NCBI RefSeq assembly: GCF_021502725.1
Contig: NZ_JAKFFS010000001.1
Location: 1,550,001-1,614,000, forward strand
DNA from: Dyadobacter sp. CY345
GTDB taxonomy: Bacteria > Bacteroidota > Bacteroidia > Cytophagales > Spirosomataceae
Direction: 5' to 3'
DNA: 64,000 nucleotides
Shown here: positions 53,162-60,891 of the stretch, one piece after another
How positions within the stretch are numbered: the stretch's first letter is position 1
How the letters are laid out: each line of letters starts with the position of its first letter
The notes under the pieces: generated by a model
Told to the model about the DNA's origin: nothing
Database searches by the model: none
The model's input: the letters and a program-made list of their open reading frames with translations, nothing else
Position numbers and translations under genes: made by a program

Positions 53162-53726
53162 CGAGGTAAGGGCAGTTCAAAGCACAGATGGAATTTGGCA
53201 TATTCCAGGGAAAGGAATTGTATTTAACCAACGCTCACGTAAACTCGGATTCTTTTATGAAATTATCGATCCGAAAGCGCTGGACGGCGCAAATATGAGT
53301 GATGCGATATCGTGCTTTAATCACGATATGAATCATATTCTGGGAAATGTAAGAAACAAGACCACAAGCTTCACCGTAACTGCTGAGGCTATGGAGTACG
53401 ATACTTTGCCACCTGATAATCAGACTACCAAGGATATTGTTATTGCACCTATTTTAAGAGGCGATGTGACTGGCAGCTCCTTTATGTTCAGTGTTGCTGA
53501 GCGAGGCGGAGATGAGTGGGTTGAAGAGCCTAACGGTGATATTATCCGCTATGTACGCAAGATTGATGTAGTCTATGAATGGGGGCCAGTTTCAATGCCG
53601 GCATATCTAACAACTTCTACTGATGTTGCCAAGCGATCTTTCGATTATTTCATAAATGAGAATAAAAAACAAGAATTACAGCTAAGGTCCACCTTCGCAA
53701 AAATGCAGTTGGAACTATACCGATAA
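53124..53726 (+). CDS. Prohead protease, HK97 family
   Basis: A 200-residue serine protease (U35/HK97 prohead type) that matures the capsid. The N-terminus has IWHIPGKGIVFNQRSRKLGF, the histidine is in CFNHDMNHILGN, and the serine in TGSSFMFSV. VVYEWGPVSMPAYLTT is the usual S-V-x-x-P-A-y element. It starts inside the portal gene, as is common. Confidence 0.92.
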   Translation: MVQEKRVLPQNHSEVRAVQSTDGIWHIPGKGIVFNQRSRKLGFFYEIIDPKALDGANMSDAISCFNHDMNHILGNVRNKTTSFTVTAEAMEYDTLPPDNQTTKDIVIAPILRGDVTGSSFMFSVAERGGDEWVEEPNGDIIRYVRKIDVVYEWGPVSMPAYLTTSTDVAKRSFDYFINENKKQELQLRSTFAKMQLELYR

Positions 53727-53753
53727 ACAAATTACACTTCATCAACAATCAAA

Positions 53754-55070
53754 ATGGCAAAAAAGACACTTAAAGACTTGCTGGACGAGCGCGCGCTAAA
53801 GTTCGCAGCCGCTGAGGAAGCTCAGAAAGTTGGGGAAACCGAAAATCGGAACCTAACCACTGATGAATACAATAAATTCTCCGGACTGATGGAAGAGGTT
53901 CGTGCATTGGATAAACAGATTGCTCAGGAAAGAAGTTTAGAAGATTTCGCCCGAGCGCGTGCTGCAAGTGTCGGATCAGGATCGGAAGGTAATCGTGATT
54001 CTTCGGCTGCTGACGAGCGTGATTTTTCAAAATACAGTTTGAATAGAGCTCTGCTTGCCAGACTTGACAACCGATCATTAGACGGGGTAGAAGCGGAAGT
54101 TCAAAAAATTGCTGAGGCTCGCGCAAAGGAAGACGGTATCGTGCTAAGTGGCAACGGTATTGTAGTTTTAGATTCGGTTTTGCAAAAACGAGGACAAACA
54201 GTCACACTGCAAACTGCAAATCCCGGTGATCAGGGTGGCGTAACTGTTCCGAAAGATGTACGAGGAGTTTTAGAGGTTCTTCAGGCCAATACATTCTTGG
54301 ATAAAGTAGGTGCAAGGTTTATGACCGGATTGAGCGGCGATCTTGAATTTCCTGTGCAAGATACTGTCCCTCTGATTCAAGAATTGACAGAGATTGAAAA
54401 AATGAATAAGTCTGAAATTCTTTTCAGTACTATTAGTCTTAAACCAAGCCGCAGAGGAACAACAGTTCCTATTTCTCGTCAGTTATTGATCCAGTCGTCA
54501 ATTGATATGCAGAATTTTGTAATCAATGCAATTGGTGAGGCTTTATCTCAGAAAATGAATGCAGAAGCAGTTGCGATCTTGTTGACATACATCACGTCGG
54601 CCAACGGCAATTTGTTGGCACTGGGTACAAATGGCGCGCTACCCGACTATGAGGATATCGTTGCTCTTGAAGCACTTGTTGAAGGGTATAACCACGATCG
54701 CGGGAATCCTGCATACTTAACTAATTCGAAGGTTAAAGCAATCCTGAAAACTACTCAGATTTTCACAGGAACTAGCGGCGCACCGGTTTGGGACACGACG
54801 GGTCAGCTGAATGGCCATAAAGCCGTAATATCGAACGTAGTGCCATCAACACTTACCAAAGGAACAGGAACCAATTTGTCCCCAATTTTCTTCGGAAATT
54901 TCTCAGACTTCCTGGTTGGGATGTGGGGTGGAACTGAGTACGTTGTTGACCCGTACACTCGTAAGGAAGAGGCACTAATTGAAGTTACTGCCAATGCATT
55001 CTGGGGTATGCGACCTGCCAGAGTAAAATCGTTCGCAGGTATTAAGGACGCAATTACAACTCGCCCTTAA
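53754..55070 (+). CDS. Major capsid protein, HK97 fold
   Basis: A 438-residue capsid protein. The N-terminal 110 residues (LKDLLDERALKFAAAEEAQK, KFSGLMEEVRALDKQIAQER) form a coiled-coil scaffold (delta domain), to be cut off by the protease. The HK97 fold follows, with FLDKVGARFMTGLSGDLEFP, PIPISRQLLIQSS-like TTVPISRQLLIQSSIDMQNF, and ISNVVPSTLTKGTG near the C-terminus. A perfect 7-bp hairpin follows the stop. Confidence 0.94.
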   Translation: MAKKTLKDLLDERALKFAAAEEAQKVGETENRNLTTDEYNKFSGLMEEVRALDKQIAQERSLEDFARARAASVGSGSEGNRDSSAADERDFSKYSLNRALLARLDNRSLDGVEAEVQKIAEARAKEDGIVLSGNGIVVLDSVLQKRGQTVTLQTANPGDQGGVTVPKDVRGVLEVLQANTFLDKVGARFMTGLSGDLEFPVQDTVPLIQELTEIEKMNKSEILFSTISLKPSRRGTTVPISRQLLIQSSIDMQNFVINAIGEALSQKMNAEAVAILLTYITSANGNLLALGTNGALPDYEDIVALEALVEGYNHDRGNPAYLTNSKVKAILKTTQIFTGTSGAPVWDTTGQLNGHKAVISNVVPSTLTKGTGTNLSPIFFGNFSDFLVGMWGGTEYVVDPYTRKEEALIEVTANAFWGMRPARVKSFAGIKDAITTRP

Positions 55071-55091
55071 TTTTTAATTGATTTTTTAATC

Positions 55092-55109
55092 GGAGCGATT
55101 CGTCGCTCC
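55092..55109 (+). other. Hairpin downstream of the capsid gene
   Basis: GGAGCGA-TTCG-TCGCTCC, a 7-bp perfect stem with a UUCG tetraloop, lies 21 bases after the capsid stop. There is no T-run, so it may stabilise mRNA or mildly reduce read-through rather than end transcription. Confidence 0.65.
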
Positions 55110-55124
55110 ACATCATACTAAAAA

Positions 55125-55292
55125 ATGGAAAAGCCAGAAATCAAAGCAGAGACAGCAGCCTTCAAAACGCAGCAAATCGAAATCATTAAATTTCATCCTC
55201 TTGTAGCTCACGAGGTCGGTGAGCAGCCGATTGTTCGCGAAGAAACCGCGAAGGACCTGATTGAAAGAAAATTTGCCAAAGCAATCAAATAA
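55125..55292 (+). CDS. Small prophage protein after the capsid gene
   Basis: A 55-residue protein (start MEKPEIKAETAAFKTQQIEI, end RKFAKAIK) too short for many gene finders. The ATG is 16 bases after the hairpin. It contains a HPLVAHEVGEQPIVREETAK segment resembling short phage proteins of the kind that carry V-A-x-x-x-x-E-x-G near the capsid gene. Function unknown. Confidence 0.6.
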   Translation: MEKPEIKAETAAFKTQQIEIIKFHPLVAHEVGEQPIVREETAKDLIERKFAKAIK

Positions 55293-55845
55293 AAAATTGA
55301 AATCACTCCCCTTCATAACTGAAAAGTATACGCACGATATCGTTACTCTCCGACAAGCTCGAGAATGGCTTCGTATGGATATTCCGGGCTATGATGGGGA
55401 GGATTCAGTTATCTTGATGGCCATAGAATCAGCGGTTAGCTGGGTTGAAACTTATTGTAATCTATCCTTAGGGATTTCAGACTATGAGTGGAACACTGAT
55501 TGCCTCCCTAATTCATTTAACGACGTCTTTTATATACAAAGCATTACTTCAATTGATTACCGAGGAGAGAGTGGATATTTAGGTGTTAATTCCAATAACT
55601 ATGAGTTGATCCAGGTTAGCAAACGCCGATCTGAAATTGAATGGTTCAATACTCAAATCTCCTCTAATCGATACAAAATTAAATTCAAGGCTGGATTTCC
55701 AGATGGTCAGGTGCCAGCCGTTTTGCTTGATGCAATTAGGGCGAGAATAGCTGAAAGATTTGAAAATCGAGGTGATGGTGTATCTGAAAAGAAAACCCTA
55801 TCCGAAAAATTAGCAGACCAATTCAAAATACCATATGCCGGATAA
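55261..55845 (+). CDS. Head-tail connector protein, gp6-like
   Basis: A protein of up to 194 residues. LRQAREWLRMDIPGYDGEDS, VILMAIESAVSWVETYCNLS and KFKAGFPDGQVPAVLLDAIR follow the layout of HK97 gp6/SPP1 gp15 adaptors (x-x-A-K-x-x-L-R-I-D...D-x-L-x-x-x-I-x-A-A), which form the ring under the portal. No ATG opens it; TTG 55261 overlaps the preceding gene, whereas TTG 55297 would start cleanly 5 bases after its stop. Confidence 0.85.
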   Translation: MKENLPKQSNKKLKSLPFITEKYTHDIVTLRQAREWLRMDIPGYDGEDSVILMAIESAVSWVETYCNLSLGISDYEWNTDCLPNSFNDVFYIQSITSIDYRGESGYLGVNSNNYELIQVSKRRSEIEWFNTQISSNRYKIKFKAGFPDGQVPAVLLDAIRARIAERFENRGDGVSEKKTLSEKLADQFKIPYAG

Positions 55846-56185
55846 TAGATTGCTTTCAAGTAAGATGGATCGTAGGGTTGAATTTTCAAAGCCTTCTGCC
55901 TCAGCGGATGCTTATAATGAAAATACTGATTTTGAAGTCGTTTATTCTAATTTCCCAGCACACAGAAAAGATAGTTCATCAAGTCAAGATGAAAGCGAAG
56001 ACATTAATTTAATCCGCGGAGAAGCGAGAGTTGAATGGGTAATAAGATTTCTACCCAACCTTAATATCGCTACGAATTGGAAGCTTAAAGATTTGCATGA
56101 TGGACAGACTTATGAGGTAACGGCTCCGCCAACTGAAATAGGGCGTCGTCAAGAAATCCGGATCGTCACAAAACTGATTCAGTAA
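55835..56185 (+). CDS. Phage head closure protein
   Basis: A 116-residue stopper protein. MDRRVEFSKPSASADAYNEN is the typical L-x-x-R-I-x-x-x x-P opening of the family. INLIRGEARVEWVIRFLPNL and WKLKDLHDGQTYEVTAPPTE follow (normally x-x-w-r-i-x-y-d-G-x-x-Y-x-I). It overlaps the genes on both sides by a few bases. Confidence 0.88.
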   Translation: MPDNRLLSSKMDRRVEFSKPSASADAYNENTDFEVVYSNFPAHRKDSSSSQDESEDINLIRGEARVEWVIRFLPNLNIATNWKLKDLHDGQTYEVTAPPTEIGRRQEIRIVTKLIQ

Positions 56186-56706
56186 TGAAAGTTACCATTA
56201 ACACCGATGATTTGAAAAAGCTGGAAACGGCTATGGGTAAGTATGCGATGATCATGCCTACTCAAAAAGCAAATTCAGCTCTTCGGAAGGCTTCTCAGCC
56301 TATGTTTCGCGCAGCTCAAGCGGAAGTTCCGGTTGGGAAAATGGGGCGTGAAAGAATCAGTTTAAAAAAGCGTGGAGTTAACGCCAATGCATATAGGCAA
56401 GGCGGTGCAACAAAGAGAGATCTCCGGATAAAAGTTGTAAAGGCCGAACCGGGAGAGGTGTCACGTGTATTGGTAGGCGTTAGTAAAAGAAGTAGCAAAG
56501 TTGGATGGAGAACTCCATTCATTACCAAGGGTACAAAGGTTCGTAAAACGAAAAAGGGATACAACCGGGGATCGGTCAAAGCCAATAACTTTTTAGGCCG
56601 CGCCTTTGACAGTACAATCGACTTTGTAAGAGCAGATTTTCAGAAAGCATACAGAGAATCATTCGTTGCATGGGCCAGATCAACCTGGCCACAAATAGGA
56701 GTTTAA
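56185..56706 (+). CDS. HK97 gp10-like phage protein
   Basis: A 173-residue head-tail joining protein. The N-terminal TINTDDLKKLETAMGKYAMI and ANSALRKASQPMFRAAQAEV match the gp10 family (x-x-l-x-x-l-x-x-l-x...a-l-x-x-a-x-x-x-x-x-x-A-k-x-x-x-P). A very basic middle (RISLKKRGVNANAYRQGG) and an aromatic end (SFVAWARSTW) follow. Its TAA overlaps the ATG of the next gene. Confidence 0.88.
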   Translation: MKVTINTDDLKKLETAMGKYAMIMPTQKANSALRKASQPMFRAAQAEVPVGKMGRERISLKKRGVNANAYRQGGATKRDLRIKVVKAEPGEVSRVLVGVSKRSSKVGWRTPFITKGTKVRKTKKGYNRGSVKANNFLGRAFDSTIDFVRADFQKAYRESFVAWARSTWPQIGV

Positions 56707-57092
56707 TGATTACCAGATCTGTCATACAGCTTTTGCTAGCCAATTCAGCATTAACCGCAATTGTGGGCGACCGGGTAAGGCCGAATGTAATTAAGCCAAA
56801 AGAAATTTTCCCTGCGATTTGGGTAAGCTCATAAGAGATGCAAAGTATGCCGTGTGATAACAATAACGGTGTATACAGCGGAACGATAGAAATTGGTGTT
56901 TACGCTGTGGAATACGGCAAATGCGTACAAATAATGGATCTGGTAAGGTCAATATTAAATAATTTCTCTGGGATGGTTGGCAACGTAGGAATATCATTCC
57001 AACGAGGACAGGAAACAGCCGACGATTACGATGAGACGGGGACAATGAGTATTAAAGTCATTGAATTCGAAGCATACGCGCAAATAAAATAA
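56706..57092 (+). pseudogene. DUF3168-like tail completion protein with an in-frame stop
   Basis: One frame of 129 codons is interrupted by TAA at 56832-56834 (codon 43). Before it: MITRSVIQLLLANSALTAIV, GDRVRPNVIKPKEIFPAIWV; after it: CDNNNGVYSGTIEIGVYAVE and YGKCVQIMDLVRSILNN, then a closing IEFEAYAQIK. Joined, they match the DUF3168/tail terminator family, which caps the tail tube and is essential for siphovirus assembly. The ATG at 56838 could restart the second part. The gene is either damaged, read through, or wrongly sequenced. Confidence 0.8.
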
Positions 57093-57112
57093 CACTTCAT
57101 CAATAAATAAAT

Positions 57113-57574
57113 ATGGCTACTGCAAGAGTTCAAGAAGCCGTCTTGTCCAACGAGGTAAACCTTTTTGTGAACAAAGGCACAACAGCGTCACCCAACTTTG
57201 TTATGGTTGGATGTGCTACATCAAAAGATTACGGGCTTGCGATCAATACGATCACACTTAACTGTGATAACGGAAAGATTAAGATTGCTCCGGAAGAGCC
57301 TGATTTTGACTTACAGCTGACGGGATTTGTATTTCAGTATGCAACTGCCAACGTTGCTGCAAATGTTTCAGCTCGCGAATTCGAAGAGTGGGCAAGTGAA
57401 TTTCCTCAGGCTCCTCGGGAATATAAGCTGGCAGGAAGACACACAGGTGATTTAGTTCGCGAATTTGAAGCGGTTATTGCTTCTTTCCGTGAAACTGGAT
57501 CTAATGGCGAGGCTCGTACGTACTCAGTAAGCTTCCAGATTTCAGGTACTCCTGAATTGAGCGATCAAGCGTAA
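57113..57574 (+). CDS. Phage tail tube (major tail) protein
   Basis: A 153-residue protein just after the tail-terminator gene. VQEAVLSNEVNLFVNKGTTA and VGCATSKDYGLAINTITLNC (typically G-x-a-x-s-x-s-x-s-x-x-x-i-d-x-t) followed by YSVSFQISGTPELSDQA fit the TP901-1-type major tail family. It would form the hexameric tube. A hairpin follows the stop. Confidence 0.85.
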   Translation: MATARVQEAVLSNEVNLFVNKGTTASPNFVMVGCATSKDYGLAINTITLNCDNGKIKIAPEEPDFDLQLTGFVFQYATANVAANVSAREFEEWASEFPQAPREYKLAGRHTGDLVREFEAVIASFRETGSNGEARTYSVSFQISGTPELSDQA

Positions 57575-57589
57575 TTAAAACCTTCATAA

Positions 57590-57613
57590 CCATCCCTGGT
57601 AAATCGGGGATGG
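57590..57613 (+). other. Hairpin downstream of the tail tube gene
   Basis: CCATCCC (57590-57596) and GGGATGG (57607-57613) form a 7-bp stem 15 bases after the tail tube stop and 16 before the next ATG. No T-run follows. Confidence 0.6.
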
Positions 57614-57629
57614 CATAAATCGAATACTT

Positions 57630-58001
57630 ATGAATGATAAAGGATTTTCGGAAACTTCGGTTTCTCTAAAACTTGGTGAGGTTGATTACCAGGTCAACTT
57701 TGGAATATTAGCCCGCCGCCGCATTGAGGAATCTCATCCAGGCTTTAATATAATTGGAACAACCATGCCTGATTTTGAGGTGATCCCATTTCTGATACAA
57801 AACGGGATTGATCCAAAATTGCGACAGTGGAAAGATGAAGAAGAATTTCTCAATCTGTACGAAAACTGCAAAGATGAGAATGGATTGCAATTAATTCCAT
57901 TGGCCTACCAAAATGCTTTGGGGTTTACCAATCAGCGTTTCGATCTATGGGTGCAGAGAGCGACCGAAATGCTGAATCAAGCGGAAACACAGAAAAATTA
58001 G
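57630..58001 (+). CDS. Tail assembly chaperone, first frame (gpG-like)
   Basis: A 123-residue protein (VSLKLGEVDYQVNFGILARR, YENCKDENGLQLIPLAYQNA, RFDLWVQRATEMLN) between tail tube and tape measure, the place of lambda G. It ends KN at TAG 57999-58001, right after an A-rich stretch CAGAAAAATTAG. The next frame (-1) overlaps it by 55 bases and carries on as a second domain. In many siphoviruses the two are joined by programmed -1 frameshifting and bind the tape measure protein. Confidence 0.8.
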   Translation: MNDKGFSETSVSLKLGEVDYQVNFGILARRRIEESHPGFNIIGTTMPDFEVIPFLIQNGIDPKLRQWKDEEEFLNLYENCKDENGLQLIPLAYQNALGFTNQRFDLWVQRATEMLNQAETQKN

Positions 58002-58324
58002 AAAAGCCGATTGATTGGAGGCAATGGTGGAAAGATGCCGGCGCTATGGGAATCCAACCTTCCGAGCTTAACGACCTTACTCCCTATGAGTTCAATCTAA
58101 TGCGCGAAGGATACCATAAAAATATGGAGAGCCTTTGGGATATCGCAAAATTCCAAGCATGGGTAGTATATGCCAGCGGATGCTCAGCGGCTGGGCAGAC
58201 TCCTAAACCTATTGATCAGTGGCTCGAAAAGTCGCCCGATGTGCCAAGCAACACGCCTCGCGAACAAGAAATTGATGCAGACTACAAAGCCGAAATGGAG
58301 GCTAAAATGAATATCAGAAAATGA
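57947..58324 (+). CDS. Tail assembly chaperone, second frame (T-like extension)
   Basis: A 125-codon frame in -1 relation to the preceding gene. Its first 18 codons overlap; then LEKPIDWRQWWKDAGAMGIQ, SELNDLTPYEFNLMREGYHK follow, a clear match to the T-type domain (W-x-x-x-x-x-x-a-x-x-l-G-x-x-P-x-e-f-w-x-l-T-p-x-E-l). It probably is made as a fusion with the first frame rather than from its own ATG. It ends 4 bases into the tape measure gene. Confidence 0.8.
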   Translation: MGAESDRNAESSGNTEKLEKPIDWRQWWKDAGAMGIQPSELNDLTPYEFNLMREGYHKNMESLWDIAKFQAWVVYASGCSAAGQTPKPIDQWLEKSPDVPSNTPREQEIDADYKAEMEAKMNIRK

Positions 58325-60891
58325 CTAATGTAGCCGGTGCGAATATAAGACTTGGCGGGGATGAAACGGGGCTTATTAAAAGTCTTGATAACGCACGTCA
58401 AAGATTTTCACTTTTTACCAAGGAAATAAACTCAAATTTTATCCAAGCCTATAAAAAGGCTGATGCTGAACAAAAAGTGTTCAGAGGCGGACTAACCCGT
58501 TTAGGAGATGAGTTTGTTAATCTCGGCAAGAAAATGGCACTGGTGGGCACATTGCCCGCACTATTTGCGGCGGGTAAAGCTTACAAAGATTACGCGGATA
58601 TACAGCGAATGGAAAAAGGGTTGGCTCTGTATGGGTCAACCCTTGATGATGTTCGAAGACTGGCTAAGGAACCAAATATTGGGGTTTTTGATGGTGCTAA
58701 AACACTCATAGGGTTAAGAGCGACTAAAATAGAGGCTGGTTTAGCTGAGCGAGCGATTAAATCATTTGCAAATGCCATTGCCGCATCTGGCGGTAACGCT
58801 GCTGATCTTGAACCGGCCCTACTTAACCTTAAACAATTCAAATCAACTCAAAATATAAATCAGGTTGATTTAAGGCAGCTTTCGTCAAGAATTCCACAGG
58901 CTATGGATATCATCCAAAAGCAATTTGGTGCGATTGACCCTGAGAAGCTTAATAAGATCGGAATTGACAAGTTCATTGAAGGCTTTGTTTCCGGACTTGA
59001 AAAAATACCGAAAGTTGCAGGCGGAGCCGGTGTCGCTATGGAGCAAGTGGCAGACAGTTTTACTTTTTTCTCAGGTACTATTGGGGAAGGTATTGAAAAA
59101 GCTTTTAATACATCCAGCAAAATAACTGCAATTGGTCAGCTCTTAGATAATCTTTCTACAAATTTCAGGACATTAAATCCAGAGGCTCAAAAAGCGATTC
59201 TGCTTTTTGGTGGGATGGCTGTGGTTATTCCGCCATTAACCGTTGCGGTTGGTACATTGATTAAACTGTGGCCTTTGTTGTCAGTCGGATTTGCTGGCAT
59301 ATCATGGCCGGTTGTTGCAATTGTGGCAACGGCTACTGCAATATCAGGGTTAATTGCGCTTTTGCCTCTTCTTAATAATCAGACTGCCGAAACCGCGGAT
59401 CAACTTGATAAGGTTGCTAGTTTTAAAGATAAGCTAGGCCCGCTGATGGCTCGCTACGAAGAGCTAACCGCAAAGGCAAAACTTAGCGGGAATGAACAGC
59501 GCGAACTCAAAAAAGTTACAGAGGATATCGCTAAGGCTGTTCCTGGCGCCGCATCATCCTTTGATAAGTATGGGAATGCGGTTGATATAAATATTAACAA
59601 AGTCCGCACGTTCATAGGCGAACAACGGAAGTTATTGGAGATAATGCAGCGAACTCAGAAGGAAGCGGCATTATCATCTATTGGATCTAGTAGAAGCAGA
59701 ATTGCGGGCATATCCAGGCAGCTCGGCGAAGGCATTACTTATGAAACCTCATCAAACGGGGTTGCTGTGAGGCGCCCACTCTCAGAGAATGAAAAAGAGG
59801 TTATGCGGAAGCAAATCACTGATTTACAGGCAGAGATACAGAGAAGCCGAAAAGAATTGCAAAATGCGGAAGGTATTGACAGTATTGCCGATCGAAGAAA
59901 GCAAAGAAGTTCTATTGTTGAAGAATTAAATGCAATTCCCCCTGCGGCAGATGCGGCTGGCAAATCTTTAAAAAGCGCATTTGATCCAGCTAGTAAAAAG
60001 GAATATCAAAAAATTCTTTCCGAGGAAAAGAAGGATCTCGAAGACATAAGGGACATCGCCGCTAGTATCAAAGCAATCAGCGGATCCGGAAACAGTGCCG
60101 GCATGTTGTCTAATTTGTTGGGCGATGGGTCTGGCAAGTTTCAATCTTCTTTGGCTGGTAAAAAATCAGCTGACGCATTAAAGGGTCGTGCAGGAGAAAT
60201 ATCGGGCATTGCTAATATAGGAGGCGCCCCAGCTCCCGGGACTAAGGAGGCGATTGGAGATCAAATGAGTTCATCGCTCGATAATTTAAGAAACAAATAC
60301 GAAGATTCTATATCAGCCACTGCGAAACTTAACAGTGAACTTCAAGGAGCTTTCAAAGAAACGGGGGTAAATGTGGCAACTGGCTTCGGTGAAATGTTGG
60401 GAGACTTAGCTAGTGGGGTTGGTGGGGTTGAGACATTCAGTCAAAGACTTCTGGGCGCTCTTGGAAATATGCTCAAAGAAATGGGTAAGGCTTTGATTGT
60501 TGCTGGTATCGGCGGGTCTGCACTTAAAAAGCTAATGTCGGTACCCGCTCTTGCAATTCCTGCCGGTATTGCCATGGTTGCAATTGGTCAAACGCTAACC
60601 AACAGCATGAGTAAGAGTATGGCTACCGCCTCTCGGACAAAATTAGCCAACGGTGGTGCCATTTATGGACCAACAAATGCAATAGTCGGAGAATATCCAG
60701 GCGCGGCAAATAACCCTGAGCTCGTGGCGCCATACTCCAAGGTTCACGACTCATTCAAGAAAATAGCAAAAGAAACCATGGGTGTTGGTGGTGGGAATGT
60801 ATTCATTCCTGAAATGAAACTTCGAGGGGAAGATATGTACATCCAATTTAAAAGAGTAGAGCAACGTAATAAAGCCCTCGGCATAATATAA
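58321..60891 (+). CDS. Tape measure protein
   Basis: An 856-residue protein that sets tail length. The N-terminal NIRLGGDETGLIKSLDNARQ is typical. A region from about 60 to 250 (LVGTLPALFAAGKAYKDYAD, VDLRQLSSRIPQAMDI, FIEGFVSGLEKIPKVAGGAG) has the usual TMP core. Hydrophobic helices lie near 300-350 (ILLFGGMAVVIPPLTVAVGT, VVAIVATATAISGLIALLPL). Coiled coils follow, and another hydrophobic stretch near 735-770. Its TAA overlaps the next ATG. Confidence 0.93.
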   Translation: MTNVAGANIRLGGDETGLIKSLDNARQRFSLFTKEINSNFIQAYKKADAEQKVFRGGLTRLGDEFVNLGKKMALVGTLPALFAAGKAYKDYADIQRMEKGLALYGSTLDDVRRLAKEPNIGVFDGAKTLIGLRATKIEAGLAERAIKSFANAIAASGGNAADLEPALLNLKQFKSTQNINQVDLRQLSSRIPQAMDIIQKQFGAIDPEKLNKIGIDKFIEGFVSGLEKIPKVAGGAGVAMEQVADSFTFFSGTIGEGIEKAFNTSSKITAIGQLLDNLSTNFRTLNPEAQKAILLFGGMAVVIPPLTVAVGTLIKLWPLLSVGFAGISWPVVAIVATATAISGLIALLPLLNNQTAETADQLDKVASFKDKLGPLMARYEELTAKAKLSGNEQRELKKVTEDIAKAVPGAASSFDKYGNAVDININKVRTFIGEQRKLLEIMQRTQKEAALSSIGSSRSRIAGISRQLGEGITYETSSNGVAVRRPLSENEKEVMRKQITDLQAEIQRSRKELQNAEGIDSIADRRKQRSSIVEELNAIPPAADAAGKSLKSAFDPASKKEYQKILSEEKKDLEDIRDIAASIKAISGSGNSAGMLSNLLGDGSGKFQSSLAGKKSADALKGRAGEISGIANIGGAPAPGTKEAIGDQMSSSLDNLRNKYEDSISATAKLNSELQGAFKETGVNVATGFGEMLGDLASGVGGVETFSQRLLGALGNMLKEMGKALIVAGIGGSALKKLMSVPALAIPAGIAMVAIGQTLTNSMSKSMATASRTKLANGGAIYGPTNAIVGEYPGAANNPELVAPYSKVHDSFKKIAKETMGVGGGNVFIPEMKLRGEDMYIQFKRVEQRNKALGII

